A stretch of DNA of 64,000 nt from CAYQUO01 sp964420835 (GTDB taxonomy: Bacteria > Chloroflexota > Anaerolineae > Anaerolineales > Anaerolineaceae), in contig CAYQUO010000004.1 in the NCBI GenBank assembly GCA_964420835.1, positions 124,001 through 188,000 of the forward strand. The letters are read 5' to 3'. Below are positions 8,173-16,009 of this stretch, piece after piece. A model generated the notes under the pieces. It saw nothing but the letters and a program-made list of their open reading frames with translations, did no database searches and had not been told where the DNA came from. Made by a program: the position numbers and the translations under genes. Within the stretch, counting starts at the first letter, position 1. Each line of letters begins with the position of its first letter.

Positions 8173-8253
8173 GATGTTCCCTAGATCGATGGCGCGGGCA
8201 GGCCTTTTCCTGCGCCCCAACCGCTCATTTTCATTTTTTTGAGGAGGTATCTT

Positions 8254-9186
8254 ATGGACCGTAAACTGTTATCCGTCATCCTGGCGCTGGTGGCTGTGCT
8301 GGTGTTCTTCATTGGCATTGCCCTCATTGCTCCCCTGGTCAACCCCGACTTGCAGTTGGATGAAACCGCTCTCCTGCGCTTTGTCTTTGTGGCCATCGGG
8401 CTCCTGATCGTTTTCGTGGTTTACCTGCTGACCAGGGAAAGGAAGATCTGGGTCGTCGGCACCCGCGAGGTGGTCTACATGGCCATTGGCGCCGCCCTGT
8501 ATGCCATCTTCTCCTACCTGTTCAACGGCACCGTCTTTGCCGTGCCTTCGGTCAGCCAGGTGGCTCTGCGCCCGGCCATCGCCATCCCCATGTTCTTCGG
8601 CTACGCTTTTGGGCCGGCGGTCGGGCTCTTCACCGGGGCAGTCGGCAACATGTTCGGCGATGCCCTCACCGGCTTCGGCCTCTCCCCGCAGTGGAGCGTG
8701 GGCAATGGCCTGGTGGGTATGATCGCCGGCATGGCCTGGCTGTTCGAGGACAAGAAGAAATCCATCAACGTGGTCATCATCCTCAGCATCATCGTTGCTG
8801 CCATTGCCACCGTCATCTATTTCATGAACAAAAACCAGGCAAACATGCTCTTCTTTGACGTGGAGAACGACATCTTCGGCGACCAGCCCATCACCCTCTT
8901 CGCCGGTCTCTCGGCTGTAATCGGCCTGGTCCTGGCGTTGATCGTTCGCTTTGCCTTTGGCCAGAACGTGGATGTGGCTGCTGCCGTGGTCTGGAGCATG
9001 CTGGGCAACTTCCTGGGCATCGGATTTGCCGCCATTTCGGACATCTGGATCAACGGCTTCCCACCAGCGGTGGCCATCGTGGGTGAGTTCCTTCCCTCGG
9101 CCGGCCCGAACATGATCTTCGCCGCCATCCTGGTGCCCATCTTGGTTGCAGCCTATAACGCCGTCCAAAAGCAGACCGGCCGTTAA
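8254..9186 (+). CDS. ECF transporter substrate-binding (S) component, substrate unknown
   Basis: The start ATG 8254 is set by AGGAGG at 8242-8247; the in-frame TTG at 8239 lies before that site and is not used. The 310-residue protein has two N-terminal helices with a short linker (about residues 5-60), then a six-helix core beginning near VVYMAIGAALYAIFSYLF. The core contains FFGYAFGPAVGLFTGAVGN and GFGLSPQWSVGNGLVG, the Gly-rich loops typical of S components. Additional helices follow between about 180 and 300. It is longer than most S components (~180-200 residues). I could not assign the vitamin or metal. The neighbouring SAM hydrolase and the Fur-like box upstream of the operon are the only clues. 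Confidence 0.8.
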   Translation: MDRKLLSVILALVAVLVFFIGIALIAPLVNPDLQLDETALLRFVFVAIGLLIVFVVYLLTRERKIWVVGTREVVYMAIGAALYAIFSYLFNGTVFAVPSVSQVALRPAIAIPMFFGYAFGPAVGLFTGAVGNMFGDALTGFGLSPQWSVGNGLVGMIAGMAWLFEDKKKSINVVIILSIIVAAIATVIYFMNKNQANMLFFDVENDIFGDQPITLFAGLSAVIGLVLALIVRFAFGQNVDVAAAVVWSMLGNFLGIGFAAISDIWINGFPPAVAIVGEFLPSAGPNMIFAAILVPILVAAYNAVQKQTGR

Positions 9187-9206
9187 AGAGAAGGGACCGC
9201 CGCCGC

Positions 9207-10079
9207 ATGCTGGTCACCTGGCGCTATCGCAAGCGAAAATCCCTCATCCAGTCCTTTGACCCCCGGGCCTGGATCATTTTCTTCTGCTGTTTCCTTGCGT
9301 CCACGCTCTTCTTTTGGGATTTCCGCTACCTGGCCTTCTTCATGGCCCTGGCCCTGCTGGTGCTGTTCACCTCGGGCATCAGTTGGCGCGAGTCGCGGCG
9401 GGCCTGGCTGTTCATCGGCGGCTTTATCACCTTCTTCTCACTGTTGACCTTTTTAACCGGGCGCGGGGGGGTGGAACTGTACAAGGTGGAACACATCCTT
9501 GCCCGCTACCCTGCGCCCTTCACGCTCTTCCGATGGAGGCCCACCCTCCTCATCACCGCCGAGCGGGCCATGTATGCCGCCAGCATGCTGCTGCGCGTCT
9601 TCAGCATCGCCAGCATGACCATCCTCATCCCCTACTCGCTTAACCCGGCCCATTATGGCATCACCTTCCGCGGGCTTGGCCTGCCGGACAAGATCGCCTA
9701 CGGCATGGACTTGACCATGCGCTTCATCCCCACCTTCGGGCGCGATTTCATGCTCACCCGCGATGCCCAGCGGGCGCGCGGTTATGAGATCGAGAAGATC
9801 AGCGGCGGCCTCTTCGCCCAGGTCCGCAAACTGGCCCCGCTGGTGGTGCCGGTGACCATCCACGCCATCGTTGGCAGCGAGGACATCATCGACGCCATGG
9901 ACCTGCGGGCTTTCGGTGTTGGCCCGCGCACCTGGCTGGAGGAGTTGCACTATCGCACCCGCGACCGCATCCTCGTGGTCTTCGGGGTGCTTCTGGTCCT
10001 CGCCTCGGCTGTCATCTCGCTGTTCGGCTTCGGCAAGTTCTGGGTGCCTGAATTCCTGCTCCACATGGCCATCGGTTAA
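9207..10079 (+). CDS. ecfT: ECF transporter transmembrane coupling protein EcfT
   Basis: The 290-residue membrane protein has an N-terminal basic stretch, about five to six helices, and the long cytoplasmic coupling region. The diagnostic motif AQRARGYE lies at about residues 187-194, matching the Ala-Arg-Gly coupling motif of EcfT that docks into the ATPase grooves. A second, weaker motif is seen near AIVGSEDIIDAMDLRAFG. It completes the ECF set ATPase-S-T and follows the S component by 20 bases, so one mRNA is likely. The transporter should be able to form with one fused ATPase, one T and one S subunit. Confidence 0.9.
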   Translation: MLVTWRYRKRKSLIQSFDPRAWIIFFCCFLASTLFFWDFRYLAFFMALALLVLFTSGISWRESRRAWLFIGGFITFFSLLTFLTGRGGVELYKVEHILARYPAPFTLFRWRPTLLITAERAMYAASMLLRVFSIASMTILIPYSLNPAHYGITFRGLGLPDKIAYGMDLTMRFIPTFGRDFMLTRDAQRARGYEIEKISGGLFAQVRKLAPLVVPVTIHAIVGSEDIIDAMDLRAFGVGPRTWLEELHYRTRDRILVVFGVLLVLASAVISLFGFGKFWVPEFLLHMAIG

Positions 10080-10098
10080 GGGGTAGCGGTCCACCTTT

Positions 10099-10599
10099 TT
10101 GATCCTTCTCCTGTGCCTGGCGCTTGGCGCCTGCACAACGCCCCCAAAGGAAAGACCCCTGGACCTCCAGATCACCCTGCATTGGTCAAATGCCCCCCTG
10201 CCGCAACCCCATGCCTAGTCCTACACTCTGCAGGTTGGTCCCGCCACATTCGGCAGGCTGGATTACCGCTCCGGGGACGGCAGCATGGAATGGGGCACGG
10301 AATTCCAGGTGGAGGAGAGCCGGCTGGACATGCTGTACACGTATCTCATCTCCAACAACCTCCTGCGGGAGAAGTGGCCGCCGGGCGAGCCGGTCGATGG
10401 CGGCAGCCAGGCCTGGCTCATCATCCAGGCAGGAAAAAAGGTCTACCAGACCCCCAATATTCGGGAACTGGCGAACAAGGAACGCGCCCTGCTCCATGGC
10501 TTTCTTGAGGAACTTGTCGACTCCGCCCCCCCGTCCGCCTGGGATGCCCTGCACGCCCGCCATGCGGAATATGTCAGCGGCTCGCAGTTAGGCCCATAG
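10099..10599 (+). pseudogene. Lipoprotein gene interrupted by an in-frame TAG
   Basis: One reading frame continues from a lipoprotein signal (ILLLCLALGAC, lipobox LGAC) through 10099-10599, except for TAG at 10216-10218. Upstream of the stop the frame encodes TTPPKERPLDLQITLHW. Downstream it continues without a break in the same frame as SYTLQVGPATFGRLDYRSG, then an intact C-terminal part that also contains an ATG at 10285. The codon bias does not change across the stop. I know no family for it. It is the last gene of the ECF operon and probably encoded a membrane-anchored protein of about 166 residues. A sequencing error cannot be excluded. Recoding of the amber codon is unlikely with no such machinery seen here. 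Confidence 0.65.
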
Positions 10600-10635
10600 C
10601 CGCACATTCAGCAGAAGGATTGTCAGAGGTTGGAT

Positions 10636-11496
10636 TCACACCACCGGGCAATAGCACAACCCGGTCGTGCCGGGCCCGGAGTGGACGGCCAGCGCCGGAG
10701 AAAGCTCTGCGAAGATGGACTCCAGGGCGTTCACCCGCTCCTCGAGCATCTTCTTCAGTTTCTCCACTTCACGCAGCGCACCGGCGTGCACGTAGGCCAC
10801 CCGGATGGAACCTCTGCCAACGGCTTTTTCCACCCGTTCCACCATCATCTGGTAGGCCTGCTGCTGGCTGCGGGCAACTCCCAGGGGGACGATCACACCG
10901 TCCTCCATCCCGATCAGCGGTTTAATGTTCAGAAGCGAAGCCACCAAGTGCTTGGCTCTGCCAATGCGGCCCCCCAGGTACAGGTAGCGCAGCGTGTCGG
11001 CGGTTTGCAGCATGTGCGTCACCGGGATCATCCGCCTCACCCGTGCCAGCACCTCGTCCAGTTTCAGGCCCTGCAGGGCGGCCCGGGCCGCCTCGATGGC
11101 CATCCACCCTTGGCAGAGCGATACGTTGCGGGTGTCCACCACCTCGATGCGCACATCCGGGATCTCTTCCCGGGCCATCTCCTGGGCCACCACGGCTGCC
11201 TGGTAGGCTCCGCTGCCCTTTGAGGTCATGTGAATGCTGATGATCTCCCGGGCGCCGCCGGCAGCCAGTTCCTTGTAAGCTTCCACGTAATCACCGGGGC
11301 CCGGACTGGCCGTGGTCGGCAGCACCCGGGTGGTGGGCAGCCAGCGCAGGAACTCCTCGCGCTGCACGGTCAACAGGTCGCGCAGTACCTCCTCCCCGCG
11401 GTGGATGTAATACGCCACGGTATGGATCTTCAGTTCAAGGAGCATGCCCTCCGGAATGCTGGCGGTGCTGTCGGTTAGAACAGCCACATTGGTCAT
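10636..11496 (-). CDS. DegV family fatty-acid-binding protein
   Basis: The 286-residue cytoplasmic protein opens with VAVLTDSTASIPEGML, the DegV start motif. It continues with PTTASPGPGDYVEAY and IISIHMTSKGSGAYQAA, which line the fatty-acid pocket, and VVDTRNVSLCQGW with later YLYLGGRIGRAKHL and LNIKPLIGMEDGVI. These are standard FakB/DegV signatures. Such proteins bind a fatty acid and present it to a FakA kinase for phosphorylation and entry into phospholipids. No fakA gene lies in the window. The gene converges on the broken lipoprotein gene and starts at ATG 11496 after GAAGGA. Confidence 0.9.
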   Translation of the reverse strand: MTNVAVLTDSTASIPEGMLLELKIHTVAYYIHRGEEVLRDLLTVQREEFLRWLPTTRVLPTTASPGPGDYVEAYKELAAGGAREIISIHMTSKGSGAYQAAVVAQEMAREEIPDVRIEVVDTRNVSLCQGWMAIEAARAALQGLKLDEVLARVRRMIPVTHMLQTADTLRYLYLGGRIGRAKHLVASLLNIKPLIGMEDGVIVPLGVARSQQQAYQMMVERVEKAVGRGSIRVAYVHAGALREVEKLKKMLEERVNALESIFAELSPALAVHSGPGTTGLCYCPVV

Positions 11497-11559
11497 GATT
11501 CCTTCACCTGGATTGGTCTCTAAATTGATTGTATATCGTATCCGGAGGAATACAACCCC

Positions 11560-12375
11560 TCAGCGTCCCGGGGTTCGGAAGCGGACGGTGTAGTTCCACA
11601 GGTTCCCGTTCACGTCGTCCAACAGGAAGCCGCCCGCCTTGCCCATGTTGATGGTGGTGGTTACCCAGGGGTAGTCCGGGTCGGCCAGTAATTCGGTCAC
11701 AGCCAGGGTTCCGCCCGGCTTCAGCACCCGGCGCACTTCGGCCAGCAGGCGCAGTTTGTCGGGGATCTCCTGCATCACGGTCACCATGTACACCAGGTCC
11801 AGGCTCCCGGTGGGGAAGGGCAGCCGGTGTGCAATGCCGGCGACCACCTGCAGGTTCCGGAGGTCAAGGTTCTCGGGGCGTTGCAGTTTCGCCTGGATCT
11901 GCCGCAGCATTCCCGGTTGAACATCCAGCGCATAGACCTTGCCTTCCGCCCCTGCGGTCCGGGCAACATGGGTGGTAAAGGCACCGCTTCCACAGCCGAT
12001 CTCCAGCACCCGCATCCCCGGCAATACACCGCTGCGTTCCACCACCAGGCGGGGTGGTTGCATGCGGCGGCGATGGTCGCTGTCCAGCATCCGTCCGATG
12101 AAGGCCGGGGCGGGGAACTTGGCGTATCGCCTCACCAGCCGGAGGATGATCTGATAAATGGCGAACACCTCCACCGCCGTGAACAGCCCGCGCAGGACCT
12201 TGGAGAAGAGGGATCGTTGTGGTTTAACCCTGGCTGGGGTGATGGCACCTTCCTGTTTTTTGGGCGGCAAGGCTCGGCTTTTTGGGCGGGTCTTTCCAGC
12301 GGACCGGCTGGACAACCGGCCATACACTTCCAGCAGCGTGGACAGGAATTTCAGCACCGTGCGGATCGTATCCAT
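11560..12375 (-). CDS. Class I SAM-dependent methyltransferase
   Basis: The 271-residue protein has motif I VLEIGCGSGAFTTHVA in the middle of the chain (about residues 132-147) and the acidic post-I strand VYALDVQPGML. Motif II/III regions are PTGSLDLVYMVTVMQEI and VRRVLKPGGTLAVTE. It matches the Methyltransf_11 branch. An N-terminal ~120-residue extension is basic and contains a hydrophobic stretch (LFTAVEVFAIYQIILRLV) that may touch the membrane. The substrate is unknown; quinone or lipid methylation would fit but is speculation. ATG 12375 is supported by AAGGAG 8 bases upstream. Confidence 0.85.
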   Translation of the reverse strand: MDTIRTVLKFLSTLLEVYGRLSSRSAGKTRPKSRALPPKKQEGAITPARVKPQRSLFSKVLRGLFTAVEVFAIYQIILRLVRRYAKFPAPAFIGRMLDSDHRRRMQPPRLVVERSGVLPGMRVLEIGCGSGAFTTHVARTAGAEGKVYALDVQPGMLRQIQAKLQRPENLDLRNLQVVAGIAHRLPFPTGSLDLVYMVTVMQEIPDKLRLLAEVRRVLKPGGTLAVTELLADPDYPWVTTTINMGKAGGFLLDDVNGNLWNYTVRFRTPGR

Positions 12376-12439
12376 CTCCTTGTCTCCTTCTCAACCGGGG
12401 TCTCCGGAAGCCCCGAACCACGTCATTTCCGATGATGGC

Positions 12440-13078
12440 TCAAATGGTCGGTCCGGCCCATTTTTTCCTGCCCTGGACTTCTGCAGCATCCTGCTCACCG
12501 GGTCCCCATTTTAAAACAGCGGGGTGGGCATTGTCCATGATGAGGAACCAGGACTCATTGAGGGGTTTTCCGGTCATCCTGCAGAGGAGCACTGAAAGCG
12601 AAAGGCCATGGGAAACCAGCAGCAACCGGCCGCCCGGATGGCGGGCAGCCATGTCGCCGGCGGCTGCTTCCATCCTTTCCGCGATCTGGGGCAGGCTCTC
12701 GCCTCCCGGGGCAACCGTGGCGTTCGGGTCCACCTTGCGCCCTTCCCAAAAGTCCGGGAAACGTTCCTTCATTGCGAAGTAATTCTCCCCTTCCCATTGG
12801 CCAAAACTGGCCTCGCGCAGGCGCGGGTCGGTGATGACCGGCGATCCCAGACGGGTGGAAAGGATTGCAGCGGTCTGTTGAGCCCGCCTCAGGTCGCTGG
12901 CATAAATGGCATCGAAACGGCAGCCTTCCAGGGAGTCCGCCAGTTCAACAGCCTGTTGCAGCCCCGTTTCGTTAAGGGGGATGTCGGTCTGCCCCTGGTA
13001 GCGCTTGTCCAGGTTCCAGTTGGTCTGCCCATGCCTGACCAGCCAAAGTTCGGTCTGTTCATCGTTTTGAATAGTCAT
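12440..13078 (-). CDS. Histidine phosphatase family protein
   Basis: The 212-residue protein has the RHG signature LVRHGQTNWN near its N terminus, whose His becomes phosphorylated. It also has the second-site region LLLVSHGLSLSVLL and the conserved YASDLRRAQQTA. It belongs to the phosphoglycerate mutase/cobC-like branch of small soluble phosphatases. The substrate could be a sugar phosphate, alpha-ribazole phosphate or another phosphoester, and sequence alone does not decide. A perfect TATAAT on the minus strand (13088-13093) ends 9 bases before the ATG and no Shine-Dalgarno is visible, so the mRNA may be nearly leaderless. Confidence 0.9.
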   Translation of the reverse strand: MTIQNDEQTELWLVRHGQTNWNLDKRYQGQTDIPLNETGLQQAVELADSLEGCRFDAIYASDLRRAQQTAAILSTRLGSPVITDPRLREASFGQWEGENYFAMKERFPDFWEGRKVDPNATVAPGGESLPQIAERMEAAAGDMAARHPGGRLLLVSHGLSLSVLLCRMTGKPLNESWFLIMDNAHPAVLKWGPGEQDAAEVQGRKKWAGPTI

Positions 13079-13087
13079 GTAGTCTCA

Positions 13088-13093
13088 ATTATA
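13088..13093 (-). promoter_or_regulatory. TATAAT -10 box of the histidine phosphatase gene
   Basis: Perfect minus-strand TATAAT, 9 bases before the ATG at 13078, implying a 5' leader of only two or three bases. No good -35 was identified. Confidence 0.5.
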
Positions 13094-13239
13094 AGGCAGG
13101 TTTAATCCTTCCAGGCGCTGGGAACCTCCTTCCAGCAGGGTTTGAACCTTAACGCAGGAAGCCCTGCTTCGATTAACCCTCCAGCCCGGAGGGCAGGCAT
13201 CCCTGGCATGCTCTCTGTCTGCCATAAATTACTACAATA

Positions 13240-13269
13240 TTGACATGATTACTCTGGTTATGCTATACT
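13240..13269 (+). promoter_or_regulatory. Strong housekeeping-type promoter for the 13.27-13.4 kb RNA
   Basis: TTGACA at 13240-13245, an 18-base spacer, and TATACT at 13264-13269. The predicted start of transcription, around 13275-13277, coincides with the first base of a perfect hairpin (13276-13297). It is the best -35/-10 pair in this gap and points to a structured transcript rather than directly to the coding start at 13438, about 160 bases away. Confidence 0.65.
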
Positions 13270-13275
13270 TGCGAC

Positions 13276-13390
13276 AGGGATTGAAAAACCAATCCCTACA
13301 GGAAAAGATGGAAACCTGGTGCCCGGGGTCAAGCCGGGAACGGGCTTGAATAAGGTTATGCCTGCAACTCCCAGGCGTGATCCATCTGCA
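13276..13390 (+). ncRNA. Candidate structured RNA or riboswitch-like leader
   Basis: The transcript predicted from the promoter at 13240-13269 can fold compactly. A hairpin AGGGATTG/CAATCCCT (13276-13283/13290-13297) is followed by a 7-bp closing helix AGATGGA/TCCATCT (13306-13312/13381-13387). That helix encloses AACCT/AGGTT (13313-13317/13353-13357), which holds CCCGG/CCGGG (13322-13326/13334-13338), and a second arm GCCTG/CAGGC (13360-13364/13372-13376). This makes a three-way junction. No known riboswitch core that I remember fits. It could be a leader of the DsbA-like gene 50 bases on or a free small RNA. The remaining 13094-13239 holds nothing I recognise. Confidence 0.45.
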
Positions 13391-13425
13391 AAGCGAACAG
13401 CAGGTTTGTTTACATATCATGATGC

Positions 13426-13431
13426 TATAAT
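13426..13431 (+). promoter_or_regulatory. TATAAT -10 box directly before the DsbA-like gene
   Basis: Perfect TATAAT ending 6 bases before ATG 13438. Transcription would begin at or next to the A of the ATG, and there is no Shine-Dalgarno. This suggests a leaderless mRNA in addition to any read-through from the promoter at 13240. Confidence 0.5.
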
Positions 13432-13437
13432 TCCGCT

Positions 13438-14136
13438 ATGGAAAATCCAATCTCTGATCACGATATAGCAACCAGTGCCTTGCCGCCAGCCAGGAAGTTC
13501 GATTGGAAGGGTCTCCTCCGCATCGGCTTGCCTGTGGTGCTGGCATTTGCCCTCGGTTTGGGTCTGGGGTGGCAGATGTGGGGCCGATACGCGACCAAGA
13601 ACCTGCCACTGCCATCATTTATCCTTGATGATGACCCATCCCTTGGCCCGGCCAATGCCAAGGTCACCATCGTCGAATTTGGCGACTACCAGTGCCCCTT
13701 TTGCCAGATCTGGCAGGAGCAAACCTGGCCGGCTCTGCAGGAGATTTACGGTGACCAGATCCGCCTGGTCTACCGTGATTTCCCGCTCTACAGCATTCAC
13801 GGTTTTGCCATCCCGGCCGCCGAGGCAGCCAACTGCGCCGGCGACCAGGGAAAATACTGGGAATACCATGGCCTCCTGTTGTCCAATAGAAGTGGTTTCA
13901 GCCAGGGCATTTTCGAGGAGTATGCGAACGAACTCAGCTTGGATACCGCTGTATTTAACGAGTGCCTTGAAAGCCGCAAGTATCTGAATGAAGTGGCAAG
14001 GGATTTCGAGGCCGGACAATCCCTGGGCGTAAACGGCACCCCCTTCTTTATCATTAATAACTCCATCAAACTTTCCGGCATGCTCCCGGTGGAAGAGTTT
14101 CAGAGGATCATCGACACTCTGCTGGAACAGTCCTGA
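13438..14136 (+). CDS. Membrane-anchored DsbA-like thioredoxin-fold oxidoreductase
   Basis: The 232-residue protein has one N-terminal membrane anchor (about residues 25-47, LLRIGLPVVLAFALGLGLGW) followed by a thioredoxin-fold domain on the outer side. The active-site motif is CPFC in EFGDYQCPFCQIW, and the conserved cis-Pro loop is GVNGTPFFII. It matches the DsbA/BdbD-like family of disulfide-forming or isomerising enzymes. It probably acts on exported proteins and would need a VKOR or DsbB partner, not present in the window. The ATG sits 6 bases after TATAAT. Confidence 0.88.
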   Translation: MENPISDHDIATSALPPARKFDWKGLLRIGLPVVLAFALGLGLGWQMWGRYATKNLPLPSFILDDDPSLGPANAKVTIVEFGDYQCPFCQIWQEQTWPALQEIYGDQIRLVYRDFPLYSIHGFAIPAAEAANCAGDQGKYWEYHGLLLSNRSGFSQGIFEEYANELSLDTAVFNECLESRKYLNEVARDFEAGQSLGVNGTPFFIINNSIKLSGMLPVEEFQRIIDTLLEQS

Positions 14137-14159
14137 TACCAATCTTCAAAGGGGTGGAA

Positions 14160-14822
14160 ATGAAAAAATACATCGCCGTTGCTGGCAACATCGGGGTGGG
14201 AAAATCCACCCTGGTTTCCGGCCTGAGCGCCCGGATGGGCTGGCAGCCCTTCTACGAGCCCGTGACCGGGAACCCTTACTTGGCCGATTTCTACCGGGAT
14301 ATGTCGGCCTGGAGCTTTCATTCCCAGATCTTCTTCCTCACCCACCGGCTGCGCATCCAGCAGCAGTTGATCCGCTGCCCGGATTCGGTGGTGCAGGACC
14401 GCAGCATCTATGAGGATGCCGAGATCTTTGCCTACAATCTCCACCTCCAGGGGCAATTGAACCAGCGTGATTACGAGACCTACCACACTCTTTATCAGAC
14501 CCTGGTGGAATTCCTGCCCGCACCTGACCTGGTCATCTATCTGCGGGCTTCAGTGTCCACACTTCTTCATCGCATTGCCCTGCGCAATCGGGATTACGAG
14601 CGGGATATCGACCCGCAATACCTGGACCACCTCAATCATCTTTACGAGGAATGGATAGCCGGATTCACGCTCTGCCCCGTGCTCACCGTGCCGGCTGACG
14701 ACCTGGATTTTGTCAAGACTCCGCCCCACCTTGACTTGGTGGTTCGCAAAGTACGCGAAAAACTCACCGGCAAGGAGGAAGTGGTATTTGCGCCGGATGA
14801 GTTAACCGGGGTATCCAGGTGA
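14160..14822 (+). CDS. Deoxynucleoside kinase (dGK/dCK-like), copy 1
   Basis: The 220-residue protein phosphorylates deoxynucleosides to dNMPs for salvage. The P-loop is GNIGVGKST (about residues 8-16), the DRS motif is in VVQDRSIYEDAEIF, and the lid region is RNRDYERDID. These place it in the dNK family with bacterial dGK/dAK/dCK enzymes. ATG 14160 is favoured over the GTG at 14154 because AAAGGGG lies just upstream. It is transcribed with the DsbA-like gene (23 bases away). A second kinase of the family is encoded at 17775-18440 on the other strand, so the organism may have separate purine and pyrimidine enzymes. Confidence 0.9.
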   Translation: MKKYIAVAGNIGVGKSTLVSGLSARMGWQPFYEPVTGNPYLADFYRDMSAWSFHSQIFFLTHRLRIQQQLIRCPDSVVQDRSIYEDAEIFAYNLHLQGQLNQRDYETYHTLYQTLVEFLPAPDLVIYLRASVSTLLHRIALRNRDYERDIDPQYLDHLNHLYEEWIAGFTLCPVLTVPADDLDFVKTPPHLDLVVRKVREKLTGKEEVVFAPDELTGVSR

Positions 14823-14830
14823 TTTTTGGA

Positions 14831-14867
14831 CCGAATCAGAAAAAGCCGGTTTTCCGGCTCTGATCGG
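14831..14867. terminator. Stem-loop between convergent deoxynucleoside kinase and spoVS genes
   Basis: AGCCGG (14844-14849), a TTTT loop and CCGGCT (14854-14859) form a perfect core stem. CCGAATCAG and CTGATCGG extend it on the outside with a small A bulge. It lies in the 68-base gap between the two converging genes and can work in both directions, though neither side has a long T-run. Confidence 0.5.
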
Positions 14868-14890
14868 CTAGTTTTGGTACTTGGATGAGA

Positions 14891-15151
14891 TTAGCGTGGC
14901 TCAATGACGAGCTTGATGGCCGTTCGCACCTTTCCGTCGATGTCTACATCCACAAATTCAGGGACACAGACCACTGCGAAACCGTCTTCCGCCAGGTATC
15001 CCTTGGCGAGTACCAGGGCTTTCACTGCCTGGTTTACAGCTCCGGCGCCTATGGCCTGGACTTCAGCTCGTTTGTGTTCCCTCACCACGCCTGCGATGGC
15101 CCCTGCCACTGCAGCAGTGCGGGAGGTGGCTTTAACCTTGATGACGTCCAT
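14891..15151 (-). CDS. spoVS: Stage V sporulation protein S-like protein (SpoVS/Alba-like)
   Basis: The 86-residue protein is a single SpoVS domain. Diagnostic pieces are IKVKATSRTAAVAGAIAG at the start, QAIGAGAVNQAVKALVLAKGYL in the middle, and the C-terminal FVDVDIDGKVRTAIKLVIE. The fold resembles Alba and is thought to bind nucleic acid. In Bacillus it affects sporulation and septation, but the family is common in non-sporulating Chloroflexota and Deinococcus-type bacteria, so a general chromosome or RNA role is likely here. It is encoded about 1.3 kb from a DnaA-box cluster. Confidence 0.92.
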   Translation of the reverse strand: MDVIKVKATSRTAAVAGAIAGVVREHKRAEVQAIGAGAVNQAVKALVLAKGYLAEDGFAVVCVPEFVDVDIDGKVRTAIKLVIEPR

Positions 15152-15231
15152 CTCATCTTCTCCCTTCTCCTCAGCGCTACTCGAACGATGTTCCGGGGCA
15201 GTTGTATGGTTTTTAATTGATCTTTAATTGA

Positions 15232-15573
15232 TTGTACAGGATTATTGGGTCAGAATCAAGCACCAGGCTCATTCAGGTTACAGTAACAAATTCCCATGGA
15301 TTGGGATTGAAAAAAGGGAGAGTTTCAGTCACTATAAGCACAGGACGAAAACAGGTTGGGACAGATCGCTATCGATTTGAAAATAAGCGTTGTATTACCG
15401 CTATCGGGTTGAATTCAGAGAAGTGGCAGGAAGAAATCGTTCGAGAGACTTATCTTCATTATGATCTCAGCGAGACAAAAAAGCTGATCAGTGGTGGAGA
15501 TGGCAATCAACAGGAACCAGGGGCAAGCATGGTGTGTCATTGCATCTCCCGACCAGCTTTGTTAAGCCCATGA
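15232..15573 (+). pseudogene. Transposase fragment, ISLre2 (UPF0236)-like
   Basis: The 113-codon open frame contains KQVGTDRYRFENKRCITAIG, then WQEEIVRETYLHYDLSETKKL and GGDGNQ. These match the middle of ISLre2-family transposases, where the consensus runs through a NKRY segment, a W-E-E stretch, a YDL motif and NGDGA. The catalytic region is cut off: after GGDG the frame loses similarity and stops. No terminal inverted repeats were found. It is a dead remnant. The assignment rests on remembered family patterns and is moderate. Confidence 0.5.
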
Positions 15574-15680
15574 AATTAATCACCACCATGGGCCCATCAT
15601 CTTCAGCAAGTAGTTCAAAAAATAATTTATCCAAGCTCCAGAACCAGGGAATACCTTATGCCCTGAAAAAACCAGAATAA

Positions 15681-15908
15681 TTAAAGAACCACCTGCCCCC
15701 AGGCAATTATCGCTAGGGTAATGAATAACACAAACAATAGAACCAATAGCCAGTATCCAACTGGATTCTTATTTCTGCTACAAACCTGCTTTGAATCAGT
15801 GTGATGTATTTTCCCGGTCCTTAATCCGTCAATGACATTAAGGGAAAGGATATATATCAAACCACCACATACAAGCGTCACAACAAGGAATCGGATCATA
15901 AGGAGCAT
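15681..15908 (-). CDS. Small two-helix membrane protein of unknown function
   Basis: The 75-residue frame has two clear transmembrane helices (residues 4-24 and about 52-72). A polar, partly basic loop of about 25 residues joins them (VIDGLRTGKIHHTDSKQV, then SRNKNPVGYW). The topology is credible for a real small membrane protein, but no Shine-Dalgarno stands before either possible ATG (15908 or 15899). It lies in an AT-richer strip between two transposase remnants. I do not recognise a family. It may be a foreign or decaying gene. Confidence 0.4.
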   Translation of the reverse strand: MLLMIRFLVVTLVCGGLIYILSLNVIDGLRTGKIHHTDSKQVCSRNKNPVGYWLLVLLFVLFITLAIIAWGQVVL

Positions 15909-16009
15909 TTAGGTGTAAGATAATTCACTCTTACAATTTTAAGTCATAGAGATAAATTCATAAAATTGATTCATGCGATGATATCCTGAGTAATTATCAA
16001 GAAGTGACC

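Noticed and set aside
8185..8240. Terminator between the EcfAA' gene and the S component
   Set aside because: A bulged GGCGC/GCGCC stem precedes a T-run, but it is imperfect and the T-run overlaps the ribosome-site spacing; probably not a real stop in this operon.
10216..10218. TAG as a recoded sense codon (pyrrolysine-like)
   Set aside because: No dedicated tRNA or synthetase is visible here, and one isolated stop is better explained by mutation or sequence error.
13271..13400. tRNA or RNase P RNA
   Set aside because: No cloverleaf with T-loop and no conserved RNase P core; listed only as an unassigned structured RNA.
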